A DNA stretch of 64,000 nt from Quercus robur (lineage: Eukaryota > Streptophyta > Magnoliopsida > Fagales > Fagaceae): positions 19,877,351 to 19,941,350 of the forward strand of contig NC_065544.1 in the NCBI RefSeq assembly GCF_932294415.1, written 5' to 3'. The notes beneath the pieces were generated by a model. The model did not search any database. It had not been told where the DNA came from and saw only the letters and a list, made by a program, of their open reading frames with translations. The translations under genes and the position numbers were made by a program. Of this stretch, positions 1 to 11,099 are shown piece by piece (positions within the stretch are counted from its first letter, which is position 1; every line of letters starts with the position of its first letter).

Positions 1-634
1 TCAATTAGTCCCTTCCTAATTGCTTCCCAAGCACCAAACATCCTTCTCACAAATATGGGTATGGTGAGAAAAGATTTTGGCTAATGTACCTCTCAAGGAT
101 TTAATAATGGAGAAGGTGAGAGTAGAGGAATTTGGAGAATTAAAGGATGAAGATTGTGGATAAGTCAATCTTATTTTTCTCTAGGGTTTCTCTCTCAAAA
201 TTCTCTCTGGAAGCTCTCTACATTTCGTGGGTATAAGGGGTATTTATACTGGGGTGTGTATGGAATGCAAAGAGTCAGTTTTTCCCAAATAGAGTGGACT
301 GGCGACTTGGCCTCGCGACTTGATTGAGTCGCGAGTCCAAACCGCGAGCTAACTGAATGACCAGACTGGACTTTTTGTCCTGTAGTACTTCAGCCGACGT
401 GACTGTTCAGCTCCTCTGCATGCTTCACTCGTGTGCATCCTTTGGCGACTTGCAAGCCGCGAGATCCAGTTACAAGTCCCTTCCTAAGTGCACAATCTTG
501 AGCTTTTCTTCACACTCTCTCACACACTACCCTTACATGATTCCCACCTAAATACAGGGTTTCTAAGTGCTGAGTTACAAGCAAATTGGCACGGAATAAA
601 GCCAACAAAATGGTTGATTAAATTCAACCTTACA
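1..634 (-). repeat. 3' LTR of the Copia derivative (truncated by window edge)
   Basis: Aligns with 7198-7831 over its whole length and ends in CA at 633-634. The outer 454 bases lie outside the window. It carries the GTCGCGAG/GCGACTTG-rich segment (about 298-470) that is also in the right LTR. Confidence 0.88.
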
Positions 635-646
635 ATCTCTCCATTT
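635..646 (-). other. Polypurine tract of the Copia derivative
   Basis: On the minus strand this reads AAATGGAGAGAT directly before the TG that opens the 3' LTR. This is where plus-strand DNA synthesis would be primed, and it fixes the LTR boundary. Confidence 0.7.
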
Positions 647-1773
647 GGCTATTCCGTGACAAAACCCTAAAACAAACTTTAGACTTAACATGTGAGTTGG
701 GAACAGTTAAACAAAACTCATTTACACCTAACTCTAGAATCTGTGTAGCTCTTGAACCATAAGAACAAGTATCTCTTGAAAAACAACAACACAATATGAT
801 CATTGTATGCAAAAAACTTGTAATGCATATGAAGTAAGCACAATGCGATCAAGCAAAATGGAATAAAGCAATAAACCATGGCTTGACCAAAAATGAACAA
901 TCACTATAAATAGTGACCACAATGCTCATTCACACAAGGAATGAACATCCGGACATGCAACCTAATAAGCTCAATGCAAAGTATCATTTGCATGTCCAAC
1001 ACTTAACCAATGCAACAATGCAAGGGAATTGCATTAAGGATATAAAATCCAACAATGTACTTAAAGAAAATGCATAACATTTAACAACAAGTACTAAGTT
1101 GCAAAGCATGGGTACAAAACACAGTAAAATTAAACTAAATATAAACTTATATAAATAAACCAATGTACCACAACTTTAAAAAAAAAAAAAAAAAAACATA
1201 ATCACAAAAGCACTGTAACCATGACCAAGAGTATATATAAACTATAAGCAGATAACTGTACTAAAAAAAAAAAAAAACTAAACTAGCTAAAAGTTAGGCT
1301 ATCCAAAAGTATGTGCGAGTGTATGTATCAGCTTCCTCCTCTTAAGCACACAACTCCCCCTTTCACTATGCACACTTCCCTTTGTGTTGCTTTCCCCCTT
1401 TCACTATGCTCTCCCCCTTTTTGGCACGAATAGCTAAAGGTTGTCCTCTAGCTTTGCTGAATAGCATCTAGCTGTGTCTCCATTGCCGTGAGACGCATTT
1501 GGACCTGATTATTGGTGGAGTAGAGAACTTTTTCAAGCCGGCAATACGCAGATGCAAACTCTCAAACAAAATACCCAACCTGTCAGCTTAAGGACCAGAT
1601 TGTTCTTGCAGAGTGCTGGTCGTCTGTAACTCGGGAGTAAAGGGAGAAACGGTATCGATATGCATAGGTGTAGCTGAATCATGACCAGATGGAGTGGCAT
1701 GGGTGAGTGGCTCACTCTTAGGTGCCTTAGAGGAGTGACTCTTGCTTGCTTGGAGAGTTATCATGGATATTGG
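647..1773 (-). other. Non-coding 3' interior of the Copia derivative
   Basis: AT-rich sequence with A-tracts (about 1178-1196 and 1263-1277) and a C/T-rich stretch near 1335-1420. No ORF worth reporting on either strand. Confidence 0.6.
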
Positions 1774-2574
1774 TCAAGGACGTGTCACAATTTTTCCATC
1801 TGTTGGTGGACGGACACCTTCAAGAAGCATGATCTTCATGATGAGACTACAAAAAGGAATACATGTTCGTGCTGCTGATCGAGTCGCTGTTTTCCCAATG
1901 GTCTGAAAGATGTGGGCACAGATGTCAATCAGAACTCTGGTAATGAGATCACATAGAAATTGTGCTCTTCCAAGATTGATGAAAGCGGTGTTAGACAATG
2001 GGTAGAGGTTGGAGAACATGATCAATTTTAGAGTCGTCAGTTCAGGCGTAAACTGTGCAGTGCCTATAGATGAGCCTTTGCTTCTAACCTTATGATCAGG
2101 CCCAAGAACTTCAAGAATGTCTTGTACCTAAACTAGTATGTGATCATACAGAGTGAGGTCCACATTTGTTGGTCTGGTGATGTGAAGAACCTTTGCAATG
2201 TATTCTAGATTGATGGAGAACTCTGTTCCTCTTACCCAACATTTCAACTCTACTTCGGTGTATCTGGCATTAAAGTAGAATTCCTTAACCAATTCATCAA
2301 CCGGGTCTTCGAAATTCCCGAACAGATCAGCCCAATCTCTTGCTTCAAAAATCCTAGGGATAAATGTTGTTCCCAAGGTATCAAATTGTACTACTCGTTC
2401 CACAATAGTAGAAGCATCTACAAAAATGCTTGAGTAAGTCTATGAAACAAGAGGAGTCCTGAATCTTTCACTGTTTGAGTCTTAAGACGACTGAGACGAG
2501 CGTCGAGTCTGCTTAGCAACAGGGGATGGAACATCAATTACAATATCTTTTCCTTTAGAGGAACGACGTGACAT
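1774..2574 (-). pseudogene. Decayed ORF resembling the putative plant transposon protein domain (PF20167-like)
   Basis: One minus-strand frame runs from an ATG at 2574 (MSRRSSKGKDIVIDVPSP) to a stop at 1774, broken by three in-frame stops: after QSSQSS, after TPLVS and after DHILV (just before 2128). The readable blocks include LVKEFYFNARY, CWVRGTEFSINL and, towards the C-terminus, NLGRAQFLCDLITRVLIDI and CSLIMKIMLLEGV. The order of a VKEFY-type motif, a VRG motif, then a LITxxxxxxGV motif matches my memory of a domain common in plant transposon-associated ORFs. It is not a retroviral pol enzyme. Its position is downstream of gag and before the 3' LTR, where non-autonomous plant elements often carry extra ORFs. 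The domain name is recalled and unsearched. Function unknown. Confidence 0.5.
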
Positions 2575-4544
2575 CTACAAAAGAAGAGACACACAACAGA
2601 GAACCAAGAGCAAAGACACAAGACACAAACATCAACTTGATTAGATTCAAGTTAGTCAAAGAAATGAATACACATTGATATTTAGAGAGATATATCACTC
2701 AACCACAGAGCATGAACCAAGTCAGCAACATGTAAACATGAGAAACACTAGTGCATTATGTATATCTGGTGACAAAATATGATGAATGTGCAGGCACAGT
2801 AGAGAACAGTGTAATCTATGAACACCACAGAGTTACAAGTAACTGTCATTGTGACAATCTACTATAAACATGGCATGCACAACACAACACAAGCAAGATA
2901 CACAACCCAACAATGGGAATAAATCATGAAAAAAAGCAAATCAGGCATCAGATTAACAAATCCAACAAAACCCATATAATCAAACTCAACACAATAAACC
3001 CAACCTATATCCAAAACAACACATAACTCAAAACCCAACAATCAACTCAAAAAGTCCGAGAAAACAAGGTTATAGGCATGAAATACTTAGAGAAAATAAG
3101 AAAACCCATACCTTTTCTTGAAGATTGAAGTTGATATGTCGAAGAAAAATGGAGGTTTTTGAGAGGAACACGGCGAGTTTGAGAGAGAGTTGAAAGGACA
3201 AGACAATGAACAGTTAAAAATGTTCGAGGGAAAAAGTGAAAAGTTTTAAAAAACTGTCCCTAAAGCGCAAAACACGCGATTTTCACGACTGAACCAAGTC
3301 ATGTGCAAGTTGCCAGGACAAGCCGCGAGACACATGAGACGAAATTTTTGAAAAATTTGTCTAAGTGTTTTTCATGACTGGAAGTTCCACCTATGAGGAA
3401 GTTGCGAAGGGAGCCACGAAAATTTCTGTGTAACCCTCGCGACTGGAGCTACCACCCACGAATAAGTCGCCAGTATGAGTCGTGAGAAACCTAAAAACCC
3501 AGATTTTGAAAAATTTTCTAAGTATTTTTCGTGACTAGGACTTTGACCCACCAATGAGTCGCAAATATTCTTTGAGTGAAGCTCGCAACTGGGGGCATGC
3601 GACTGGATTGACCTGCGACCAAGTCGCTAGAACAGGGCAATATTGTTTTTGAAATTTTTGACATTTTTGCAAAAACAAAATACTTTCCAAAAAAACTAAA
3701 ACACTCAAAAATCTTTTTGTGTTTGATTAACAAAAATTGAGCATGTGAAAACACATTTAATCAAGTACAATCACACAAATGAATATAGCATTCGTTGAAT
3801 ATAGACATGTGTGATGTGTGTGGATATCAATAATGAGATAGTCTTTATTCTAATGTGAAGTTTCAATGATCAACTCAACCAAGCCATACACAATTAGCAC
3901 TAGATAAAGTGACACATCTCAATTATAGAAATATGCATATATGACCTCCCACATAACTTGATAACAAAACTTTGAAGCTTTTCATTTGGCTCCATATACA
4001 TCATTTCATTTGATCTTTTTGAATCATTACATCTCATTGTGAGATCGATGCTTGAAATTTTTGATATTTCAATTGATGAGTAAGCCTTTGACTTTTTGGG
4101 CATCATACATTTTATATAAAGTCGCTTTCCCTTTTTCCTAGTCAAATACTAGTGTGTGTGACAGGCTTTTGTAGCTCATTATCTCTTTTCATTTGGAGAT
4201 TTACATTTGTTGAGCTCTTTAAGCAAAAACAATAAAATAAAAGAGTGGGAAGATATATAGGCACAAGTCTATGCATGTCTCAAGATCAACAAAACCATTA
4301 GCTAATCATTCATGACAAGTTTGAAGATCTATTTACAACAATCACATAGAAGTCAAGATTTCTCCCATAATAATATGAGTGCATAGGGAACAAGCTACGC
4401 TTGTAAATGCATAAGGCCACTTGTACAAAGGTACAAGGCAAAATATGCTTATGACAATACACAATAATGTCAATTAAACTTCTTGGATTTTCTACTTTTT
4501 ATGTGTTTTTGGATTTTTGACACAAAAGCAAGAAAAGATTGATA

Positions 4545-4589
<45 letters not shown>

Positions 4590-4713
4590 AATGTAAAAAC
4601 ATTTAAGGTAAAACAAACAAACAAACAATTTTCAACACAAGCTAGCAAAAAGCACACAATCAAGCATAGTCACAAAACATAGGAAGTATTAATGCACGGA
4701 CATGTTGTAATGC
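2575..4713 (-). other. Non-coding spacer of the Copia derivative between gag and the second ORF
   Basis: About 2.1 kb where pol would normally lie. It contains a block (about 3260-3640) of imperfectly repeated phrases such as GCGACTGG and AAGTCGC, resembling phrases in the LTR, and a long A-tract (about 4549-4588). No ORF with recognisable retroelement motifs. Confidence 0.6.
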
Positions 4714-6675
4714 TTATGCATGAGTACCCTTCTTCACCCACACGTCATGTGCGTTTGGAGTGATATCCCTATAAGATTGGGTACGAGTGTTAGGGCTTTC
4801 AAACCTTTTGGTGAAGCTTGCCAAACAGGTGGTGAATGCATCAATCATCTTCATTACATCCATCACACTAGAATCACCATCTCAACCTCTTGATTACTGA
4901 ACAGCCCAATTCCTTTTTTCATTTCTTGGTCCTCTCAACCTTTGAGCACCTGAATTCTTCAATGCTTGCAGCTTATGACAATTGGGTTTGGTGTGACCTT
5001 GAATTCCACAGTGATGGTAGAAGTGTTATGTTCTCGGACCTCTTTGTGACTTTGGGAGTGATTTCCCATTACCCTTAGATTTGACCACTGATTGTTTAGG
5101 AGGCTTAGTCATAAACCTTTGGTCAGTCACATTCTTCTTCTTCTCCGGCTTCACTTTCTCTGCATTTGTGGTAACTATCATCGGTTCTTTAGCTTTCACA
5201 AACTTCATATCTTTGGTCACTTTGACATTTGAACTACTCTCACTGGTGTATCCCAATCCGCTTTTATCGGAGAATGGCTTTTGATGAGCAAGTACTTCAT
5301 CTTGGTGGACACTCGCTCTACTTTAGCATTAGCTTGAACCACCTCAAGCTCAAGAAATTTTATCTTTGAGTAGGCTTTGGTCAGCTCTCCATTCAACGTC
5401 TCCATTTCACATTTGGTCTCCTTGTATCAGATTAGAAGACTTCTACAATCTTCCTCTACCCTTTTCATTTTTTTTAATGGCTGCATTGGCCACTTTTGCA
5501 TATTCACCGGTCTTTTCAAGGAGGGAATTGTAGGTCTCTTGCAGTCCCACTGTTCCGTCATCTTCCTCATCATCAGATTCCTCCACTATCCCAATTGACT
5601 CCAATTCAGTGTGCTCACCAAGCTCTTCCACTAGCACACTCAAATCATCCGAAGATTCTACATGGTCAATGGTCATGAAAGCAGAGAAATTTCCCTCTCC
5701 ATCACAGCTTTCATCTGAACTAGAAGAATCTGAATCACTAAGAGTAGTGGCATACACCTTGCCCTTTGCTTTCAAATAATTGGGACACTTTTTCTTGAAA
5801 TGTCCATGTCCGTTGCATTTGAAGCACGTGATTCCTTGAGAGGATTGAGAGTCCTTCCCATCTTTCCTCTTGAAATCCTTTTTCTCCTTTCCGAAACTTG
5901 GGAATTTTACTTTCTCAGCAAACTTTCCATTTTTCTTGAACTTCAAAAACTTTTGGAAATTCTTCACAAGGTATGCCACATCTTTATCGACAACATCCTC
6001 ATCTGATGAGTCGTGAGCTTCTACCCTCTCATTGATCGTCTTAAGAGCAAGAGATTTGCTCTTTCTTTGTGAAGGTAGAGACAGCTCATATGTTTGAAGT
6101 GAGCCAATCAGTTCTTTAACTTTGATGTCATCAAGATCCTTACTCTCTTCAATTGCTATAACTTTTGCATGGAAGCTCTCTGGCAATGATCAAAGGATTT
6201 TCCTTACTATCTTTGAGTCCTCCGTTTTCTCACCCAAATTGAACTTGCCAATGACCACCTCATTCAGCTTGCTATAAAAAGAGTCAAATGACTCATCCTC
6301 ACTCATTTTCAGCTCCTCAAACCGAGTGGTCAGCATCTGCAACTTAGTGTCTTTCACTATCTTCGTTCCTTTATACTTGGTTTCCAATATTTGCCACACC
6401 TCCTTGGCAATAGAAATGTGAGATATCCTGTGGAACTCATCTGGAGATACACCACAAAAAATAGCATTAAGTGCTTTGCTATTTGCATTAGACGCCGCGA
6501 GGGCTGCTTTATCCCACGTGAATTTGGCAACCTCCGGCCTAGTCCATCCAATATCCACCGCATCCCAAACGGTTTCATCCATTGAACACAAAAATGCTTT
6601 AATTCTGACTTTTCAAAAGGCATAATTGCTACCATCAAAATATGGTGGAGCATTTAAAGATTGAGACCGATCCAT
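4714..6675 (-). pseudogene. gag: Copia-type gag, decayed (SIRE-like)
   Basis: Gag packages element RNA into virus-like particles. The reading starts at 6675 (MDRSQSLNAPPYFDGSNYAF) and shows a UBN2-like gag core (KALNAIFCG, EVWQILETKYKG, LQMLTTRFEELKM), then a CCHC zinc knuckle CFKCNGHGHFKKKC at 5826-5785, an acidic Ser-rich stretch, a coiled-coil-like segment (LNGELTKAYSKIKFLELEV) and a second knuckle-like segment near 5010-4970 (HHCGIQGHTKPNC). It ends with VWVKKGTHA at 4714, the type of ending I recall from SIRE-lineage gags. In-frame stops lie at codon 20, near codon 163 and before the second knuckle, and there are at least two frameshifts between 5440 and 5220. In the second knuckle the expected first Cys is Tyr. 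It cannot make an intact product. Confidence 0.82.
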
Positions 6676-6729
6676 CTCAAACGGGGTCAAGGATCACACT
6701 AAGGTAATTAAACCACAGCAAGTGTACCC

Positions 6730-6741
6730 GCTCTGATACCA
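6730..6741 (-). other. Primer-binding site (Met-tRNA type)
   Basis: The minus strand reads TGGTATCAGAGC two bases inside the 5' LTR, the standard Copia PBS matching the 3' end of initiator Met-tRNA. Confidence 0.85.
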
Positions 6742-6743
6742 AT

Positions 6744-7831
6744 TGAATATTCAAATAGTGTATAAAACGCCTTGAACGTTTAGACCCCCAATTTACAAAT
6801 TACCAATTCAAGCTTATTATCAAACAATATATGTGCAGAACATGAACATAAGCTAATACAGAATTGATAAAACAATCTAAACCATAAATAATCACAACCA
6901 CATCAGTAATTAAATGGCAAAGATAAAAGGAAGAGAGATGCAAACACAAAGACAACACAGCGATGTGTTATCGAAGAGGAAACCGAAATCCTTGGCGTAA
7001 AACCCCTCTGCCGCCCTCTAAGCGGTCAATAATCCACTAAAGAATGAAGTTGGGATACATGAACAGTAGAAGACCCTCCAAGCCTAATCTACCCAGTGTA
7101 CCTAAGCCCTCCAAAGTCTTGCTCCAACGAGGTTACGTCGAACTTTTGTCTTCTTTAGCTTACCGGATTCCGCTATAACCCATGGCATCAACCAATATCA
7201 ATTAGTCCCTTCCTAACTACTTCCCAAGCACCAAACAACCTTCTCACAAATATGGGTATGGTGAGAAAATGTTTTGGCTAATGTACCTCTCAAGGATTTA
7301 ACAATAGAGAGGGTGAGAGTAGAGGAATTTAGAGAATCAAATGATGAAGATTGTGGATGATTCAATCTTGTTTTTCTCTAGGGTTTCTCTCTCAAAATTC
7401 TCTCTAGAAGCTCTCTACATTTCGTGGGTATAAGGGGTATTTATACTGGTGTGTGTATGGAATGTGAAGAGCCAGTTTTTCCCAAACAGAGTGGACTGGC
7501 GACTTGGCCTCGCAACTTGACTGAGTCGTGAGTCCAAGCCGTGAGCTAACTGAATGGCCATACTGGACTTTTTGTCCTATAGTGCTCCAGCTGGCATGAC
7601 TGTTCAGCTCCTCTGCATGCTTCACTCATGTGCATCCTTTGGCGACTTGCAAGCCGCGAGATCCAGTTGCGAGTCCCTTGCTGAGTGCACAATCTTGAGT
7701 TTTTCTTCACACTCTCTCACACACTACTCTTACATGATTCCCATCTAAATACAGGGTTTCTAAGTGCTGAATTACAAGCAAATTGGCATAGAATAAAGCC
7801 AAAAAAATGGTTGATTAAATTCAACCTTACA
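6744..7831 (-). repeat. 5' LTR of the Copia derivative (1088 bp)
   Basis: Bounded by TG at 6744 and CA at 7830-7831 on the plus strand. It is the full-length partner of the truncated copy at 1-634. A TATA-like TATAAATA on the minus strand (7438-7445) is a plausible LTR promoter. Confidence 0.88.
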
Positions 7832-8636
7832 CATTTTGCTAACAATCAATTTGGTCCCTCTTATTTTCAATTTGCAATTAATTCAGTCACTACATTAACT
7901 CACTAGCAGAAAGTGCCTAAATGACAAGGGTGTGCATTGCCGGCACACTTGAAAAAAGTTTGTGGCTACTAAATTAACAGTTAAAAGATATATTGACATA
8001 AAAAAAATGCCACATCAGGGTTCTTTCTCTCTACTAATCGCACTTTCTATTCATCTTCTTCATTACATATGATGGGTTTTTAACCAATTTTTATTAACCG
8101 ACGACATTTGTGGAAGAGGAACAATCAATGAGTAGGAATGTTTGTAGAAGGTTTTAACATTGGAGTGAGGTTTTAACATTGGAGTGAGTTTTTAACCATG
8201 GTTTCAAACCCGAATCAAGCCGTACAATCCAACCTAATTAACCGGAAACCAGATTGTACGGTCCGACCCCGTTTGGTTGAAGGGGTGAAAAAGTGAGAAG
8301 ATAGAAAATGGGGAAGAGATGAAAAAGTGGGAGAATAGAAGAGATTTAATTTTCTCTCATATGTGTTTGGTTGGGAGGATAGAAAAATGGAGAGATGGAA
8401 AACTCATTTGTTTGGTTAGGAAGAAAATTAAAAGAATAAAATGTATAGTTTGTGTAAATTTACTCTTATGCCCATATTTATATATATATATATATATATA
8501 TATCTAAGCAGCAAAGTATTTTCAACCCTCTTTTAAAAAAAAATTAGCAACTAAAAAGAACCAAAAAAGAAAAAGAAAAAGAAAAAAGTTTAACCCAAAT
8601 TTAAATATATAAAAACAATGCAAGTAACAATTTCAT
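7832..8636. other. Intergenic, AT-rich; remnants and a TA microsatellite
   Basis: No gene seen. It contains phrases typical of degraded DNA transposons (ACCATGGTTTCAAACCC near 8196, CGTTTGGTTGAAGGGG near 8269) and a TA microsatellite (about 8466-8502). Confidence 0.5.
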
Positions 8637-8831
8637 TTATATGTAGGGAAAGGTTTTGTTGCATACTTGTATGCAGCAATTACTGCATATAGGGGTACGT
8701 GGCAGCAAAAAGAAAGGGACGTGTTCAAAGATCATGTGCAATGCATATGACCAGATGAACCTTAGACACATGTCAACTTCTTTTTGCTGCCACATACCCA
8801 TGTATGCGGCAAAACATATCCCTTATATGTA
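8637..8831. mobile_element. Mutator-like MITE with 9-bp TSD
   Basis: A 177-bp element (8646-8822) whose arms fold on each other: the left arm GTGGCAGCAAAAAGAA (about 8699-8714) is the reverse complement of the right arm TTCTTTTTGCTGCCAC (about 8777-8792). The ends are GGGAAAGG and TATCCC. It is flanked by identical 9-bp TTATATGTA at 8637-8645 and 8823-8831, the duplication length of Mutator elements. The left arm has about 26 extra bases. No coding capacity. Confidence 0.8.
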
Positions 8832-9269
8832 TACATTCCTACAAGTGGCACTATGGCAGCAACAAAAGGATGAGAATTATTAATTGAATAGAAAAGCAAG
8901 CATGAATAGACACCAATACCACACCACAAGCCAGCATTAATAACAAATGAGGGAACCCATGTCATTTCACACTAACACATCTTTTCTCTACTCTCGAATT
9001 TGGGAGGATTTGTTTTTGGTGGGCCCGGAGAGAAAACACTTGGACCCCACCAAAATCCATCCTATCTTCCCTCTCTACCAAATAGCCAAAAATTCTCTTT
9101 TCTCTCTATTATTTTCCATTCTCCCAAAAATCACTTAATACAAACGCACCATAAAAACCATTCTATGAAGAAAAAAAAAAAAAAAAAAACGAACCATTTG
9201 AACCACAGTTAAACTATTTGGGTTTGAAAATCATAGTCGGTTCTCACAGTTCAAGTCAAAGCTAAATAT
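8832..9269. other. Intergenic; possible right part of a degraded Tourist-like element
   Basis: Contains an A-tract (9170-9189) and the terminus-like phrase TTAATACAAACGCACCATAA near 9134-9154, which resembles the ends of the TTA-flanked MITEs elsewhere here. No gene. Confidence 0.35.
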
Positions 9270-9274
9270 ATATA

Positions 9275-9287
9275 TGTGTATGTGTGT

Positions 9288-9323
<36 letters not shown>

Positions 9324-9493
9324 GGTCCCATTTTTAAACAAAGTGAATGCAACCAATTAAAATTAGGCACATGTAATACCAAAGAGCCATACATGGTGAC
9401 ACATGTTCTGTACATTAAGCCTACACATTTCCTTGAACATCTACAACCACATGGTTATTTATAAAAGGGGGAGAGACCATTTGGAAAAGAGGA

Positions 9494-9546
<53 letters not shown>

Positions 9547-9867
9547 ATTTTTTTAAAAATTCTCTTAGAGCACTGGTCCTTTGAGTGATTATCTCCCTTT
9601 GGTTGAGGAGACTTTCTAGAGCACTCTCTTAGAGTCTCCTATGTACTCCCTCTAACTTGGCCGAGGTGCACTAGGCCGAGGACTCCCTTTGACACTCCCA
9701 AGTACACACTCTTTGATCCTATTAGATACACGCTTTAACTCTTACAGGTACCTTCTACCGAGGACACCCTCCCTATGACTCATGATGTACTTAGTTTCAA
9801 CAGAGCCTTCTTCAAATAACAAATTTATTGTAGGAAAGTTAACGGAATCATATTTTCACCCGCTACA
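9275..9867 (+). repeat. Left LTR of short LTR element
   Basis: Begins at the TA/TG junction; a TG microsatellite (about 9275-9318) appears to have grown from its TG end. Homologous to the right LTR from 9317 on. TATA-like TTATAAAAGG lies near 9459-9468, followed by a CT microsatellite (9496-9542). Ends in CTACA. Confidence 0.78.
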
Positions 9868-10393
9868 ATTGGTGCCATCTGTGGGGAACCAAACTAAAGC
9901 TATGGTACAACTTGAGATTAAGGTCTAGTCCTTGCATAAAAGTAGCTAAAAAGCAGCTACTAGCCACACATCAAATGGGGGCTGAATTAGGGTGGTCTAT
10001 CATAGAAGACTCTTGTAAGTTTCTCTTAGAATGCATCAAATAATCAAAATCCTGATCAGCCCAAGTATGACCAAGCCCAGCGCCGCCATTATATCAAAAC
10101 CCAAGCCAACCCAGGTATGGCCGAGCCCAGCATCACCATCATCTCTAAACCCTAGCTAGTCCAGGTATGATTGAGCCCAATGTTGCCATTATATCAAAAC
10201 CCTAGGTAGCCCAGCACCGCCATCATCTCTAAATCCTGGCCATCCCAAGTATGGCCAAGCCCAGCACTGCCATTATTCTCTAAAGGCTTATCTACCTAGG
10301 TATGGCCAAACCACGAGTTATCCAAGGTCCCAAGAGTGCATCCAATGTCCATTTCCCCTCCTCCAATCAAGCAGATGGAAACTGGGGGGCTAT
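9868..10393 (+). repeat. Interior of short LTR element with ~50-bp imperfect tandem repeats
   Basis: From about 10050 to 10310 a phrase of the type CCAGGTATGGCCGAGCCCAG followed by CCATCATCTC or CCATTATATC recurs about five times with 35-55 bp spacing. No convincing ORF. Confidence 0.7.
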
Positions 10394-11099
10394 TGTGGGG
10401 GGTCCCATTTTTAAACAAAGTGAATCAACCAATTAAAAGTAGGTACATGTAATACCAAAAAGCCATGCATTGTGACACATGTTTTGTACATTAAGTCTAC
10501 ACATTTCCTTGAGCATCTACAACCACATAGTTCTCTATAAAATGGGAAGATACCATTTGGAAAAGAGGACTCTCTCTCTCTCTCTCCTTCTCTCACTTTC
10601 TCATTCTTTTTAATTTTCTTAGAGCTTTTACCCTTTAAGGGATTATCTCCCTTTGACTGAGGAGACTTTTCGGAGCAATCTCTCAGACCCTCCTAGGTAC
10701 TCCCTTTAACTTGGCTGAGGTGCATTAGGTTGAGGACCCCCTTTGGCCTAGGAGACTTTCTAGAGTACTCTCTCAAACACTGCCAGGTACTCCCCCTAAC
10801 TTGGTCGAGGTCCATTAGGCCGAAGACTCCCTTTGGCCAAGGAGACTTTCCAGAACACTCTCAGACACTCCCAAGTACTCCCTTTAACTTAGCCAAGGTG
10901 CATTAGACCAAGGACTCCCTTTGACACTCCCAAGTATACACTATTTGATCCTATTAGATACACACTCTAACCCTTACAGGTATCTTCTACCGGGGACACC
11001 TTCCCAATGACTCATGATGTACTTAGTTTCAGCAGAGCCTCCTTCAAATAACAAATTTATTATAGGAATGTCAATAAAATCATATTTTCACCCACTAAA
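10394..11099 (+). repeat. Right LTR of short LTR element with three internal tandem units
   Basis: Starts TGTGGGGGGTCCC. Contains three tandem copies of a roughly 89-bp unit (about 10655-10922; each has AGGAGACTTT, a TACTCCC phrase and an AGGACTCCCTTT-like end). The left LTR has only one (about 9601-9690), which explains most of the length difference. Confidence 0.78.

Larger units (their letters stand above)
1..7831 (-). mobile_element. Non-autonomous Copia-derived LTR element, left end cut by window edge
   Basis: A minus-strand LTR element. The right LTR is its 5' LTR and the left LTR is its 3' LTR. The PBS (TGGTATCAGAGC, minus strand, 6730-6741) fits the Met-tRNA PBS of Copia elements, and a purine tract abuts the left LTR at 635-646. 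The interior holds a decayed Copia-type gag (6675-4714) and a second decayed ORF (2574-1774), but I find no protease, integrase, reverse transcriptase or RNase H in any frame. The layout therefore resembles gag-only terminal-repeat derivatives. The first 130 aligned LTR bases differ at about 8 positions, so the insertion is old. The right TSD should be CATTT (7832-7836); the left one lies outside the window. Confidence 0.85.
9275..11099 (+). mobile_element. Short non-coding LTR element (TRIM/LARD-like)
   Basis: Two LTRs (9275-9867 and 10394-11099) enclose only 526 bp. The interior starts with a PBS-like ATTGGTGCCATCTGTGGGG (9868-9886) and ends with the purine-rich GGGGGGCTAT before the right LTR TGTGGGG. 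ATATA flanks both sides (9270-9274 and 11100-11104), but within TA-rich DNA, so that TSD is weak evidence. There are no protein genes. The interior instead carries about five imperfect repeats of some 50 bp. PBS, PPT and LTR start resemble the larger elements at 28734 and 50195. Confidence 0.78.
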
